Source of the DNA: GCA-016699975 sp964515255
Lineage (GTDB): Bacteria; Patescibacteriota; Minisyncoccia; Moranbacterales; UBA1568
Direction: 5' to 3'
DNA: 25,733 nucleotides
Assembly (NCBI GenBank): GCA_964515255.1
Contig: CAZETL010000006.1
Span: 1 to 25,733, forward strand
Shown here: positions 17,391 to 24,499 of the stretch, in pieces
Numbering within the stretch: position 1 is the stretch's first letter
Layout: each line of letters begins with the position of its first letter
The notes under the pieces: model-generated
What the model was told of the DNA's origin: nothing
Seen by the model: only the letters and a program-made list of their open reading frames with translations
Database searches by the model: none
Program-made: the position numbers and the translations under genes

Positions 17391-18515
17391 ATGTTTGAAA
17401 ATATCGAAGGTGTGGTCACAATCGGCGGCGATCTCTACGTGAAGACCACAGTAGCCCTCGAGACTTTGCTTCAAGAGTTGCGTGACACAGGCTATGAGGT
17501 TGATGACCTCCGAGTAAGTGAGCATCGAAAAGAAAGGGGGACGACTGTCGAAACGATGGAAAAGGGCGGATGGTCACTCTGGTTTGCTCACATTGATGTT
17601 AAACGAGGCAAGTGCAAATCTTGCGAAGGACTTATTAGCACGCGCGGTATTCAGGTGCACGGGCATACGTGCGAACTGTGTGGCGCTGTCACCTTCCTCC
17701 GGATCACCGATGGTAGCAAAATTCGTTTCTCATTTAAGGATGAAGAACATTTCATGGTCGATATTTCCATGAAGGCAAAGCGATGGGATACGGAATCTGG
17801 CTATTTATACCTCTATCCAGAGGTGCTCGATGGTCTGTGGCTTCGCGGAGAACAAGCGAAAGGCTATTTTGAAAAAAATTCCGATAAATGGGAAAAAGTT
17901 TCCGAAAATGGTCAAGAGCTTGTTCGCGTTCGGTATCCAGAACCGTTTGACTATGCCACTACCGCAATTGAAGTGAGCGATATTTATGGCTACTATTGGA
18001 ACCATGAAGTCGTTCGGGTGTGGGAAGGCAAAGAGTACAATGATTATGGTGACTTTCCCGTACGCGAAAGCATGAGTATTTTCGAGACATGGCATTGGGC
18101 TCCTCTCAACTCCTCACCAACCCTTCATAGGAAAGTATTGGGCGCTATCCACAATGGAGATGACAAAGGCTGGCATTACCAAGATGGTAGGCCATGGTTT
18201 AACCACAGAAGCTTTTCCGAAATGGGAAAGTTCATTCGGCACTTCACAACATTGGATGCTGATTTGTGGGATAAACAATCTCCACGATTCCGACTTGATG
18301 GACCTGGCGGAATTGACGATGTGGCGAATTTTTGTCACGAAGGAGCGCAAGGTGAAAATCGTCCCAACTTTGGGAACATGATTGCTGGTATCGCCAGTAT
18401 CGTGGAAGGGAAAAAGTTGAGTAGTGCTGAAGTAACAGCAATGGCGGATGCCGCGAGAGATCCGCGCGAAAGTGCAATACTCTCCAAAATTTTCGGGCGT
18501 CGTTCCCGCTCTTAA
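17391..18515 (+). CDS. Unrecognised zinc-ribbon protein
   Basis: I do not recognise this 374-residue protein. An N-terminal segment (1-70) starts with MFENIEGVVTIGGDLYVKTT. A zinc ribbon follows with C75/C78 and C94/C97 (KCKSCEG, CELCGAV). The rest is soluble and rich in Trp and Tyr, with YGYYWNHEVVRVWEGKEYND, ETWHWAPLNSSPTLHRKVL and DKGWHYQDGRPWFNHRSF. There is no transmembrane segment and no nucleotide-binding motif I can name. The aromatic content would fit an all-beta or ligand-binding domain, but this is a guess. The AAGAGGTG site at 17376-17383 is 7 nt before the ATG. The gene stands alone between a MITE-like element and a strong terminator, suggesting accessory status. Confidence 0.8.
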   Translation: MFENIEGVVTIGGDLYVKTTVALETLLQELRDTGYEVDDLRVSEHRKERGTTVETMEKGGWSLWFAHIDVKRGKCKSCEGLISTRGIQVHGHTCELCGAVTFLRITDGSKIRFSFKDEEHFMVDISMKAKRWDTESGYLYLYPEVLDGLWLRGEQAKGYFEKNSDKWEKVSENGQELVRVRYPEPFDYATTAIEVSDIYGYYWNHEVVRVWEGKEYNDYGDFPVRESMSIFETWHWAPLNSSPTLHRKVLGAIHNGDDKGWHYQDGRPWFNHRSFSEMGKFIRHFTTLDADLWDKQSPRFRLDGPGGIDDVANFCHEGAQGENRPNFGNMIAGIASIVEGKKLSSAEVTAMADAARDPRESAILSKIFGRRSRS

Positions 18516-18532
18516 ATATTGGACTGTTAGTG

Positions 18533-18568
18533 GGTGCTACGTAGAAGTCTACATAGCACCTATTTTTT
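18533..18568 (+). terminator. Terminator of the zinc-ribbon gene
   Basis: A 12-nt arm (18533-18544) pairs with 18549-18560 with a single C-A mismatch, around an AAGT loop, and is followed by TATTTTTT. It is 17 nt past the stop codon at 18515. Confidence 0.88.
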
Positions 18569-18618
18569 ATGAAACAGAAAAGAACTTATTATAGAGATAA
18601 CTTTTCTCATTTTATCTG

Positions 18619-18690
18619 CTGGGCCGGTAGGATTCGAACCTACGAATGACGGGACCAAAACCCGTTGCCTTACCGCTTGGCGACGGCCCA
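18619..18690 (-). tRNA. tRNA-Gln (anticodon UUG)
   Basis: The minus strand folds as a complete cloverleaf: acceptor TGGGCCG with CGGCCCA, D-arm GCCAAGCGGTAAGGC, anticodon loop TTTTGGT giving UUG, and T-arm GTAGGTTCGAATCCTAC. The discriminator is G and the next bases are CAG, so the CCA end is not encoded and needs CCA-adding enzyme. It starts 23 nt after the dnaX stop codon on the same strand and may be processed from that transcript. No intron is present. Confidence 0.95.
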
Positions 18691-18713
18691 AAAAAATATA
18701 TCCCTCTTCCGTC

Positions 18714-20357
18714 CTACGATTCGATGATTTTCCCACCGAGAATGCCGATGGCATTTTCGATAAGAGGATCGTTTGGGACGGTAGTGTTCGGGTCGATATC
18801 GACCGACAATCGGAGGGGCGCGTGGAAAATGGTAGCAAGGGCGTTCTCGACGGTCAAGCGATGATTTGGCTTCTCGAGTCTCTCTTTATGGAACGCCATC
18901 TTGACAGATATGGAGAGGACGACCCCATTTATCTCTCGAGGGCAGCTTGTCGCAAGCGAGAGAGAGAGGCTTGCATTTTGCCGCTTTATTTCCTCAAGGA
19001 ACTGATTCCAGCGTTCTCGGATGTCTGCAATGGAGACGGGGGCTGCTGCGGGAAGCTGTTTTGAATTTTGAGCTAAGCCGTCATTTCCGTTTTCCGGGAA
19101 CTTTTTGCTTTGAGTGGGATTTATTTCGCTGGGTTTCTTTTCAGGTTGGGGGAGAACTTCCTTTGTGCGGTTGGCGGTTGACGCGTTGTTCTTCGGGGGC
19201 TGAGGAAGAACGGCGGCGGGCTTTTCGAGCGTTCTCTGTATTACTGGCTGATCGGAAGACCCTGGTTGCTCCGGGAAAATAAAAAGAAGGGCCGCGATCT
19301 CGAGCGGGATCTCCGGGGAGATGGCATGGCGTATCTCTTTCCTCGCAAAATGGATGAGTTCGAGGAGCCGCGCGAGGTCGGTATGGGAAAAATGATCGGC
19401 GAGGCGATGGAGAAGATCGATTTCTTCCTTCGGGGTGCTTTGCGAGAGCGTTGTTCTTGCGGATTCTCCAAGCTTTGCAAAGAGAATTTCTCGAAGGAAA
19501 TGCGAGACTGCTCCGGCGAAGGAGCGGAAATCGGATCCGGAATCGGAGAGCGAATGGAGCGCGAGGATGCAGCCTTCGAGGTTCCGGGTGCCGAGCGCCT
19601 CGACGAAATCGAAAACGGTTTTTCGCGCGCTGATCCCGAGTATTTTCGAAACTTCAACTCCAGTGATGCGGGAGTCCTCGAGGGAAATCGCCTGAGCAAG
19701 GAGGCTTTCGGCGTCCCGGAATCCGCCTTCCGCTGAGAGAGCGATCATCTCGAGCGCATCGCGGTCGATGGAGACGCCTTCCTCCGCGGCGATTCGGCCG
19801 AGTTTCTCGATGAGAATGTCTGTGGGGATTTTCCCGAAATCGAATCGCTGGCACCGCGAAAGAATAGTATCAGGAATCTTGTGCAATTCGGTTGTTGCGA
19901 GGATGAACATTGCGTGCGCCGGCGGCTCTTCGAGTGTTTTCAAGAGGGCGTTCCAGGCGCCGGACGAGAGCATGTGTGCTTCGTCTATGATATAGATTTT
20001 TCTTGTCCCGATGGTTGGGAAAAGTTTTATAGTTTCGCGGAGTTCGCGGATATTATCGACGCTATTGTTCGACGCCCCGTCTATTTCAAGGATATCGAAA
20101 GCTCTCTCTTCCAAGAAGGCGATGCAATTCGGACATGCGTCACAGGGTTCGGAATGCTCATTCCGGTTGGAACAGTTAACCGATCGAGCAAGAAGCCGTG
20201 CGACTGTAGTCTTTCCGGTTCCTCGGGGGCCGGTGAAGATGTATGCCTGTCCGAGAAGTCCCTTCGCGAGAGCGTTTGTCAGCGTCTGAGCTATGTGGGA
20301 TTGTCCCGAGAGACTGCTCCAGTGATTGGGGCGATACTTTCGATAGAGAGTGGCCAT
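18714..20357 (-). CDS. dnaX: DNA polymerase III gamma/tau subunit
   Basis: A 547-residue clamp-loader ATPase that loads the beta sliding clamp. It opens with MATLYRKYRPNHWSSLSGQ; Walker A is GPRGTGKT (43-50); zinc ligands are C62, C72, C75, C78; Walker B is IIDEAH (123-128); LLKTLEEPP and sensor motif SRC (167-169) follow. AAA+ and lid domains run to about 230, then the collar, a Pro/Lys/Asn-rich linker (about 370-450) and a C-terminal domain. I saw no A AAA AAG slippery site in the linker, so a frameshifted short gamma form is not indicated. The ATG at 20357 has no SD and is preceded by a hairpin at 20377-20394. It is downstream of the GtrA gene and upstream of tRNA-Gln. Confidence 0.95.
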   Translation of the reverse strand: MATLYRKYRPNHWSSLSGQSHIAQTLTNALAKGLLGQAYIFTGPRGTGKTTVARLLARSVNCSNRNEHSEPCDACPNCIAFLEERAFDILEIDGASNNSVDNIRELRETIKLFPTIGTRKIYIIDEAHMLSSGAWNALLKTLEEPPAHAMFILATTELHKIPDTILSRCQRFDFGKIPTDILIEKLGRIAAEEGVSIDRDALEMIALSAEGGFRDAESLLAQAISLEDSRITGVEVSKILGISARKTVFDFVEALGTRNLEGCILALHSLSDSGSDFRSFAGAVSHFLREILFAKLGESARTTLSQSTPKEEIDLLHRLADHFSHTDLARLLELIHFARKEIRHAISPEIPLEIAALLFIFPEQPGSSDQPVIQRTLEKPAAVLPQPPKNNASTANRTKEVLPQPEKKPSEINPTQSKKFPENGNDGLAQNSKQLPAAAPVSIADIRERWNQFLEEIKRQNASLSLSLATSCPREINGVVLSISVKMAFHKERLEKPNHRLTVENALATIFHAPLRLSVDIDPNTTVPNDPLIENAIGILGGKIIES

Positions 20358-20376
20358 GGCTTTTTCGGGAGAAGAA

Positions 20377-20394
20377 AAGAGGCTCGCGCCTCTT
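20377..20394 (-). terminator. Hairpin between GtrA gene and dnaX (terminator or attenuator)
   Basis: On the minus strand AAGAGGC-GCGA-GCCTCTT forms a 7-bp stem capped by a GNRA tetraloop, followed by TTCTTCT. It ends only 19 nt before the dnaX start, so it could end the GtrA transcript or set how much transcription reaches dnaX. No strong separate dnaX promoter is visible. Confidence 0.6.
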
Positions 20395-20423
20395 CCTGGT
20401 ATATCAGATAAGAAGGGAGCTTG

Positions 20424-21074
20424 CTACTTCTTGAAGACGAAGAATTTGTAGCCGACAAAATTCCAAAGGAGCGTTGCGATAGAAGCGATCGCGCTCGCGG
20501 CGGTCGCCCAGCGGGCAGGACCGAGCTCGAATATGTCCCCGGCGGCATTGATGAGCGCATAGGTGATGCCGGTATTTAGCGCCATCGCGCTTACTGAGAC
20601 GGCGATGAATTGGAAGAACTGCTTCCGGAGGGTTTGTTCGTCGGTTCGGTGTTCGTCAAAAGACCAGAATTTGTTCCAAATATAGCTGTTTATGATTGCC
20701 ACGGATACTGAAGCAATCTTGAAGATTGCAATGGAAGTTCCCTCGGCAATGCCGGTCATCCAAATGAGTAAGCTAAAAATTCCAAGATCGACGATAAAGT
20801 TCGCGGTTCCGATGAGGCCGAACTTTGCCAGCTGGAAGAAAAAACGAAGCCTCAGGTGGAGCCGAGAGAGTGCATAGCCGATTGCTATTCCGAAAACGCA
20901 GACAAGCGAAAGGATAAAAGCGAAGAGCCAGTGCGAAAACGGGAGGGCTATACTGATGTTTTGAAAGACAAACGGAGCGAGCACGCCGATGAAGAGTCCG
21001 TTCAGTGCGGCAAAGAACAGGTCCCTGAGTTCAAGCGCGGGCGCAGACGGCGATACTGACCCTTGATTTTCCAT
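20424..21074 (-). CDS. GtrA-family membrane protein
   Basis: A 216-residue membrane protein. The C-terminal two thirds is a classic four-helix GtrA domain: FFQLAKFGLIGTANFIVDLG opens it, ASVSVAIINSYIWNKFWSF and FQFIAVSVSAMALNTGITYA follow, and LLWNFVGYKFFVF closes it. Two extra helices precede it (about residues 20-75), giving six in total. GtrA proteins are thought to help move polyprenyl-linked sugars across the membrane or to assist GT-C glycosyltransferases, which fits the glycosyltransferases and UppP in this window. The ATG at 21074 is used rather than an in-frame GTG at 21092. It follows the AT-hook-like gene by 36 nt. Confidence 0.88.
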   Translation of the reverse strand: MENQGSVSPSAPALELRDLFFAALNGLFIGVLAPFVFQNISIALPFSHWLFAFILSLVCVFGIAIGYALSRLHLRLRFFFQLAKFGLIGTANFIVDLGIFSLLIWMTGIAEGTSIAIFKIASVSVAIINSYIWNKFWSFDEHRTDEQTLRKQFFQFIAVSVSAMALNTGITYALINAAGDIFELGPARWATAASAIASIATLLWNFVGYKFFVFKK

Positions 21075-21110
21075 AGGGTTTTGCGAATACACGCGAGTTA
21101 AAACGACAGA

Positions 21111-21869
21111 CTACTCTTTTTCGGAGGCCTCGGAACTTTCAACTTCTATCTTCTTGGCATCGAGAGAGTCAGCGCTTTCTTCGAGAGTCTTGAAATCTTT
21201 CTCCCACTCCATGAGGATGTCTGATTTCGAGGCGAGGGTGCTGGGGGATGAAGTTGGAGCGAGAGTATCGCGGATTGGTGCGGCGAGTGTCGGGGAGTTT
21301 CCTAGCATTCCTTTTTGGAGGACGTTTTCGATGGCAGCCCAAGTCGCGGATGGATCGCGGGGACATACGATTGCAACTTCATCTCCAGGACTTGCCTTGA
21401 AATAAGTGATCGAAGCGAGAAGAACCCGGTATGGCCGACCGTTTGCAACGACGAGATAGTTGCCATGCTCATCTTGAGCGACGACGCCGATTGCGTGCCG
21501 GCGATCGGCAGGACCAATTTGTTTGTACACGAACGAACCATCCTCAGTAATGGTGAGCTTGAGGACGTCTCCCTCGACCAGCTTCGATTTCGAGGCGTAA
21601 TTCGCTGGAACGGGGTATTGCTTTCCGTCGGAGCCTTGCATGATTTGCCCGTCGAAGGTTCCTTGCACTATGGTTCCGTCTTCGATATCGTCCATCTTCC
21701 TTGGGCGTCCGACGCGCTTTTTTCCCTCAAGCTGAAGGAGCATTGCCTTTGCGCTTTGCATGGTTCGCTCGGCATTGGCGATCATTTCGCGGAGCGATTG
21801 AATTTTTTGAGATCGATCCTCTTGCATCTCGTGCGATTCTGCATGAGGAGTAGAAGAATTGTCAGTCAT
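21111..21869 (-). CDS. AT-hook-like protein with coiled coil and beta-rich core
   Basis: An unrecognised 252-residue soluble protein. Residues 15-48 form a coiled coil (MQEDRSQKIQSLREMIANAE). KKRVGRPRKMDD (50-61) contains a GRPRK AT-hook core, suggesting binding to AT-rich DNA. A beta-rich middle (about 65-185) includes YPVPANYASKSKLVEGDVLK, HAIGVVAQDEHGNYLVVANG and GDEVAIVCPRD. The tail is Ser/Glu-rich. A DNA- or RNA-associated role is inferred from the motif only. The ATG at 21869 lacks an SD; transcription likely starts from the promoter at 21993-22021, giving a leader of about 117 nt. It is first in the minus-strand run with GtrA and dnaX. Confidence 0.78.
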   Translation of the reverse strand: MTDNSSTPHAESHEMQEDRSQKIQSLREMIANAERTMQSAKAMLLQLEGKKRVGRPRKMDDIEDGTIVQGTFDGQIMQGSDGKQYPVPANYASKSKLVEGDVLKLTITEDGSFVYKQIGPADRRHAIGVVAQDEHGNYLVVANGRPYRVLLASITYFKASPGDEVAIVCPRDPSATWAAIENVLQKGMLGNSPTLAAPIRDTLAPTSSPSTLASKSDILMEWEKDFKTLEESADSLDAKKIEVESSEASEKE

Positions 21870-21992
21870 GTGATTGCGCGTTTCTCCCTGTTTCCGAGAA
21901 ACCCTCGGGGAGGGAACGCTCTATTTTTGTTTTTACTTTGAACATGCACGACAAATTCCCGGTATTCGGGCGCGCATCCTCTAATTTCCCTC

Positions 21993-22021
21993 ATTCTAAG
22001 ATAGCTTGTTCTCCTTGGCAA
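21993..22021 (-). promoter_or_regulatory. Promoter for the AT-hook gene / GtrA / dnaX run
   Basis: On minus, TTGCCA (22021-22016) and TAGAAT (21998-21993) are separated by exactly 17 nt; each matches consensus at five of six bases. Predicted start near 21986. Confidence 0.6.
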
Positions 22022-22057
22022 GAACGGGGCAGACGCTTTCTCGGAAATTTCATTTCC

Positions 22058-22087
22058 TTGCGGAATATGGTAGATTTCCGGTAGAAT
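22058..22087 (+). promoter_or_regulatory. Promoter for uppP-folD
   Basis: TTGCGG (22058-22063) and TAGAAT (22082-22087) are 18 nt apart. The predicted start near 22094 gives a leader of about 37 nt. It is back-to-back with the minus-strand promoter at 21993-22021. Confidence 0.5.
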
Positions 22088-22130
22088 TCTCGCGAGCCGC
22101 CGCTGTGGCGCGCTTTTCTCTTACTCTTTT

Positions 22131-22925
22131 ATGTCTATCGACATTTTCCAATCGTTTCTCCTTGGAATCGTGCAGGGACTTTCGGAATTTCTGCCCGTTT
22201 CGAGTTCTGGACATTTGGTGTTGCTGCCGTGGGTTTTCGGGTTTCCGGATCCGGGTCTTGCTTTCGACGTGGCGCTTCATGCGGGGACGCTCATTTCCGT
22301 TCTCGCCTATTTCTATCGAGATTGGTTCAATATATTCGGTATTTGTCGCGATATGCCGGAATACGAAGGGCGTCGCGATATGCTCTTGCTCCTCGTCGTT
22401 GCGACGATTCCCGGCGCTATTGCGGGTTTCTTTCTCGAATCTCTTGTAGAAACAGTGTTTCGGCACCCGATTCTCACAGCAGCAATGCTTGCGATATTCG
22501 GCGGTTTGCTTCTCGTTGCGGACCGACGAGGTCCAAAGGCGAGAACGCTCAGGGAGATATCGTTTCGGGATGCAGTGGAAATCGGGGCGGCGCAGGCACT
22601 CTCGATTATTCCGGGAGTTTCCCGATCTGGCATAACCATGACCGTCGCGCTTGCTCGCGGGTTCGATCGGGTTTCTGCTGCGAGGTTTTCGTTCCTTCTC
22701 TCGACGCCTATCATATTCGGCGCCATGCTTCCGCATATTCCTGATTTTGTTCGAGTGGGTGGAAGCCCCGTGTTCCTTGTTGGGGTAATTGTTTCGGCGG
22801 TGAGCGGATACGTTGCCATCCGGTATCTCCTTCGTTTTGTCGAGCGGGCGAGTTATCAGGTATTTTTCTGGTATCGGCTTCTTCTTGCTTCCTGCATCGT
22901 TACTATTTTTCTTTTCCGGATGTGA
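22131..22925 (+). CDS. uppP: Undecaprenyl-diphosphatase
   Basis: A 264-residue polytopic membrane enzyme that dephosphorylates undecaprenyl diphosphate to recycle the lipid carrier for peptidoglycan and surface glycans. Both family signatures are intact: QGLSEFLPVSSSGHL (15-29, with Glu19 and the SSSGH motif) and PGVSRSG (161-167, with Arg165). About eight hydrophobic helices are visible and length is normal. The ATG has no SD and is preceded by a T-rich stretch. Its stop overlaps the GTG start of folD (GTGA). Loss of carrier recycling would affect all the glycosyltransferases in this window. Confidence 0.95.
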   Translation: MSIDIFQSFLLGIVQGLSEFLPVSSSGHLVLLPWVFGFPDPGLAFDVALHAGTLISVLAYFYRDWFNIFGICRDMPEYEGRRDMLLLLVVATIPGAIAGFFLESLVETVFRHPILTAAMLAIFGGLLLVADRRGPKARTLREISFRDAVEIGAAQALSIIPGVSRSGITMTVALARGFDRVSAARFSFLLSTPIIFGAMLPHIPDFVRVGGSPVFLVGVIVSAVSGYVAIRYLLRFVERASYQVFFWYRLLLASCIVTIFLFRM

Positions 22926-23767
22926 AACTTCTCGATGGAAAATCCGTTTCGGAATCGATATTGGATCGGCTTTCTCTGGAGATTCGCGGACTTGGATTCC
23001 AGCCGGGACTCGGCGTTATTCTTGTCGGGAATGACCCGGCTTCGCATCTCTATGTTCGCCTCAAAGAACTGGCGGCCGAACGAATAGGGGTTCGCATCGA
23101 GAAAAAAGTGTTTCTGGAGCAAACATCGAAAGAGGATATAGAAGAAGCAATTCGAATGTTCAATCGGGACGGGCGTATACACGGCATATTGGTTCAATTA
23201 CCTCTTCCTCGGCATCTTCCGGTCGATGATATTATCGGCGTTCTCGATCCAGCGAAAGACGCCGACGGATTCCATCAGGAGAATGAAGAACGTCTTGCTC
23301 GGGGAGAAGGGGGGCTTATGCCTGTATTTCCCCGCGCTATTCTCGAACTCGCGCGATCGTCGGGGGTGCGCATGTGGGGGAAGCGAGCGGTTGTGGTGGG
23401 GAATTCCGCTCGATTCGGCACGGTCATGTGTCGACTTCTCGAGCAAGAGGGAGTCTCTGCGCAGTATCTCCCTTCAGAGGCCTGTGCCGGTCGGGAGGGG
23501 CTCGAGATCGTGAAGAAAGCAGGAATTGTCATTTCGGCATGCGGGAAAGAAGGGATAATTTCCGGAGGGATGCTTTCTCCGGGGGCTATCGTGATAGACG
23601 GTGGCATTGTAAAAGGCGAACACGGGGTGATTGGCGATGTGGATCGCCGAAGTGTTGAGGAATTGGACGGATGGCTCTCTCCTGTCCCGGGCGGCGTCGG
23701 CCCAGTTACGATCGCATGCCTTCTCTCCAATGTCGTCCAAGCAGCAAAATGGCAGAAGGAGGAATAG
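22922..23767 (+). CDS. folD: Methylenetetrahydrofolate dehydrogenase/cyclohydrolase (FolD), divergent
   Basis: A 281-residue cytosolic enzyme interconverting 5,10-methylene-THF, 5,10-methenyl-THF and 10-formyl-THF. Conserved are LVGNDPASHLYVRLK (Tyr44 and catalytic Lys48), GILVQLPLP, AKDADGFH, the Rossmann part and PGGVGPVT near the C-terminus. Departures from the family are MPVFP (133-137) where PCTP is usual, VVVGNS (157-162) where VGRS is usual, so the cofactor-side Arg is Asn161, and IDGG for IDVG. These may change cofactor use or leave a partial activity. GTG start overlaps the uppP stop, so the two genes are translationally coupled. No other folate gene is visible here. Confidence 0.9.
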   Translation: MKLLDGKSVSESILDRLSLEIRGLGFQPGLGVILVGNDPASHLYVRLKELAAERIGVRIEKKVFLEQTSKEDIEEAIRMFNRDGRIHGILVQLPLPRHLPVDDIIGVLDPAKDADGFHQENEERLARGEGGLMPVFPRAILELARSSGVRMWGKRAVVVGNSARFGTVMCRLLEQEGVSAQYLPSEACAGREGLEIVKKAGIVISACGKEGIISGGMLSPGAIVIDGGIVKGEHGVIGDVDRRSVEELDGWLSPVPGGVGPVTIACLLSNVVQAAKWQKEE

Positions 23768-23806
23768 GGGTGCGGAAATCCAGGCCCCTCATTCGAAGAA
23801 AGTATA

Positions 23807-23833
23807 AAAGTACCGATGAAGGTGCTTTGTTTC
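23807..23833. terminator. Bidirectional terminator after folD
   Basis: AAAGTACC (23807-23814) pairs with GGTGCTTT (23821-23828), allowing one G-T pair, around GATGAA. A T-rich tract follows on plus, and TATACTTTC follows on minus. It lies between convergent folD and the minus-strand orphan gene ending at 23862. Confidence 0.6.
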
Positions 23834-23861
23834 TGGTTATTTCCGGAGGAAGAGGAATTCG

Positions 23862-24206
23862 TTAAGTTCTGACGCATTCAAAGATATCCGTTGGGAGTAT
23901 CCATCTCTGGAAAACAGAAAATGCTGGAAGGAAATTCGTGTCGCCGATGTATTCTCCGTGTTCGATGAGTATATCCCTTGAATTGGGAATGTGCGACACC
24001 CGGACAACTCCGCGTTCTGGAATAATAGCCTCGAAAATTTTATTTCGTTCGAAACGCATTTGGGCAGTTCTCCGCCGATCAAGCCCGGCTGAAAATGCCG
24101 GGCAATGCTGATCGAATTGCATGCCGCCGGAGGCATGGCACGACTCTCCTCGTTGCGGTACGAAAACGGTATCCCGCGCATGCTCCACCGCTTCTGCCAG
24201 ATTCAT
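23862..24206 (-). CDS. Orphan hypothetical protein
   Basis: A 114-residue soluble protein I do not recognise. It has a short N-terminal helix (MNLAEAVEHARDTVFVP), a segment with FDQHCPAFSAGLDRRRTAQM, and a beta-rich second half (GVVRVSHIPNSRDILIEHGE, IGDTNFLPAFSVFQRW). There are two cysteines but no CxxC pair. The frame is supported by GGAGGAG 5 nt before the ATG (24212-24218), the strongest ribosome site in the window. A longer-looking overlapping minus frame (23837-24181) lacks this. An 11-bp hairpin lies 30 nt upstream of the start. TTGACA is at 24295-24290, but no convincing -10 follows. It is divergent from the orphan at 24500. Confidence 0.65.
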   Translation of the reverse strand: MNLAEAVEHARDTVFVPQRGESCHASGGMQFDQHCPAFSAGLDRRRTAQMRFERNKIFEAIIPERGVVRVSHIPNSRDILIEHGEYIGDTNFLPAFSVFQRWILPTDIFECVRT

Positions 24207-24235
24207 TGTGTCTCCTCCGCTTGTCGGATTTCAAT

Positions 24236-24261
24236 GTCGTCAAAACTTCTGTTTTGACGAC
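24236..24261. promoter_or_regulatory. 11-bp perfect inverted repeat upstream of the orphan gene
   Basis: GTCGTCAAAAC (24236-24246) is perfectly inverted at 24251-24261 around a 4-nt loop. No T run follows on either strand, so it is not a terminator. It lies between a TTGACA element and the ribosome site of the minus-strand gene, as an operator or leader hairpin would. Confidence 0.6.
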
Positions 24262-24327
24262 GGTACACCGCAACATTGCTGAACGATTTTGTCAATAAAA
24301 ATATTCTACGAAGCTACTTGGAAAGTA

Positions 24328-24355
24328 CTGACAAAATACTATAGTTGTGTAAAAT
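24328..24355 (+). promoter_or_regulatory. Promoter for the orphan gene at 24500
   Basis: CTGACA (24328-24333) and TAAAAT (24350-24355) are 16 nt apart, each one base from consensus. An alternative is TATAGT (24340-24345) with TTGGAA 16 nt upstream. Either choice puts the long hairpin at 24381-24426 in the leader. Confidence 0.45.
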
Positions 24356-24380
24356 ACTCACTCGTTCTTTAAGTAAGTAC

Positions 24381-24426
24381 TCACCAGAGCTTTTAGCGCA
24401 TATTTGTGCCTTAAAAGCTCTGGTGA
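24381..24426 (+). promoter_or_regulatory. Long leader hairpin upstream of the orphan gene
   Basis: A perfect 15-bp stem (24381-24395 with 24412-24426) carries a 2-nt bulge and an inner GCGCA/TGTGC stem with a TATT loop. No T run follows on either strand, so it is not an ordinary terminator. It lies between the promoter at 24328-24355 and the AAGGAG site at 24488-24493, leaving about 60 nt before the ribosome site. Confidence 0.75.
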
Positions 24427-24499
24427 AACAAATATCAGAGCCCAGTGTCTCCGGGTGAGGAGATGATTCCAACGGGTACAGAAGCCCAAGGAGAATACG

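Noticed and set aside
17093..17419. 108-codon minus-strand ORF upstream of the gene at 17391
   Set aside because: It overlaps the promoter and start of a well-supported plus-strand gene and has no ribosome site or familiar sequence.
18714..20357. Programmed frameshift site in dnaX
   Set aside because: No run of six A followed by G, or equivalent slippery heptamer, was found on the coding strand of the linker region.
23837..24181. Overlapping minus-strand ORF in another frame
   Set aside because: The competing frame starting at 24206 has GGAGGAG at ideal spacing; this one has none.
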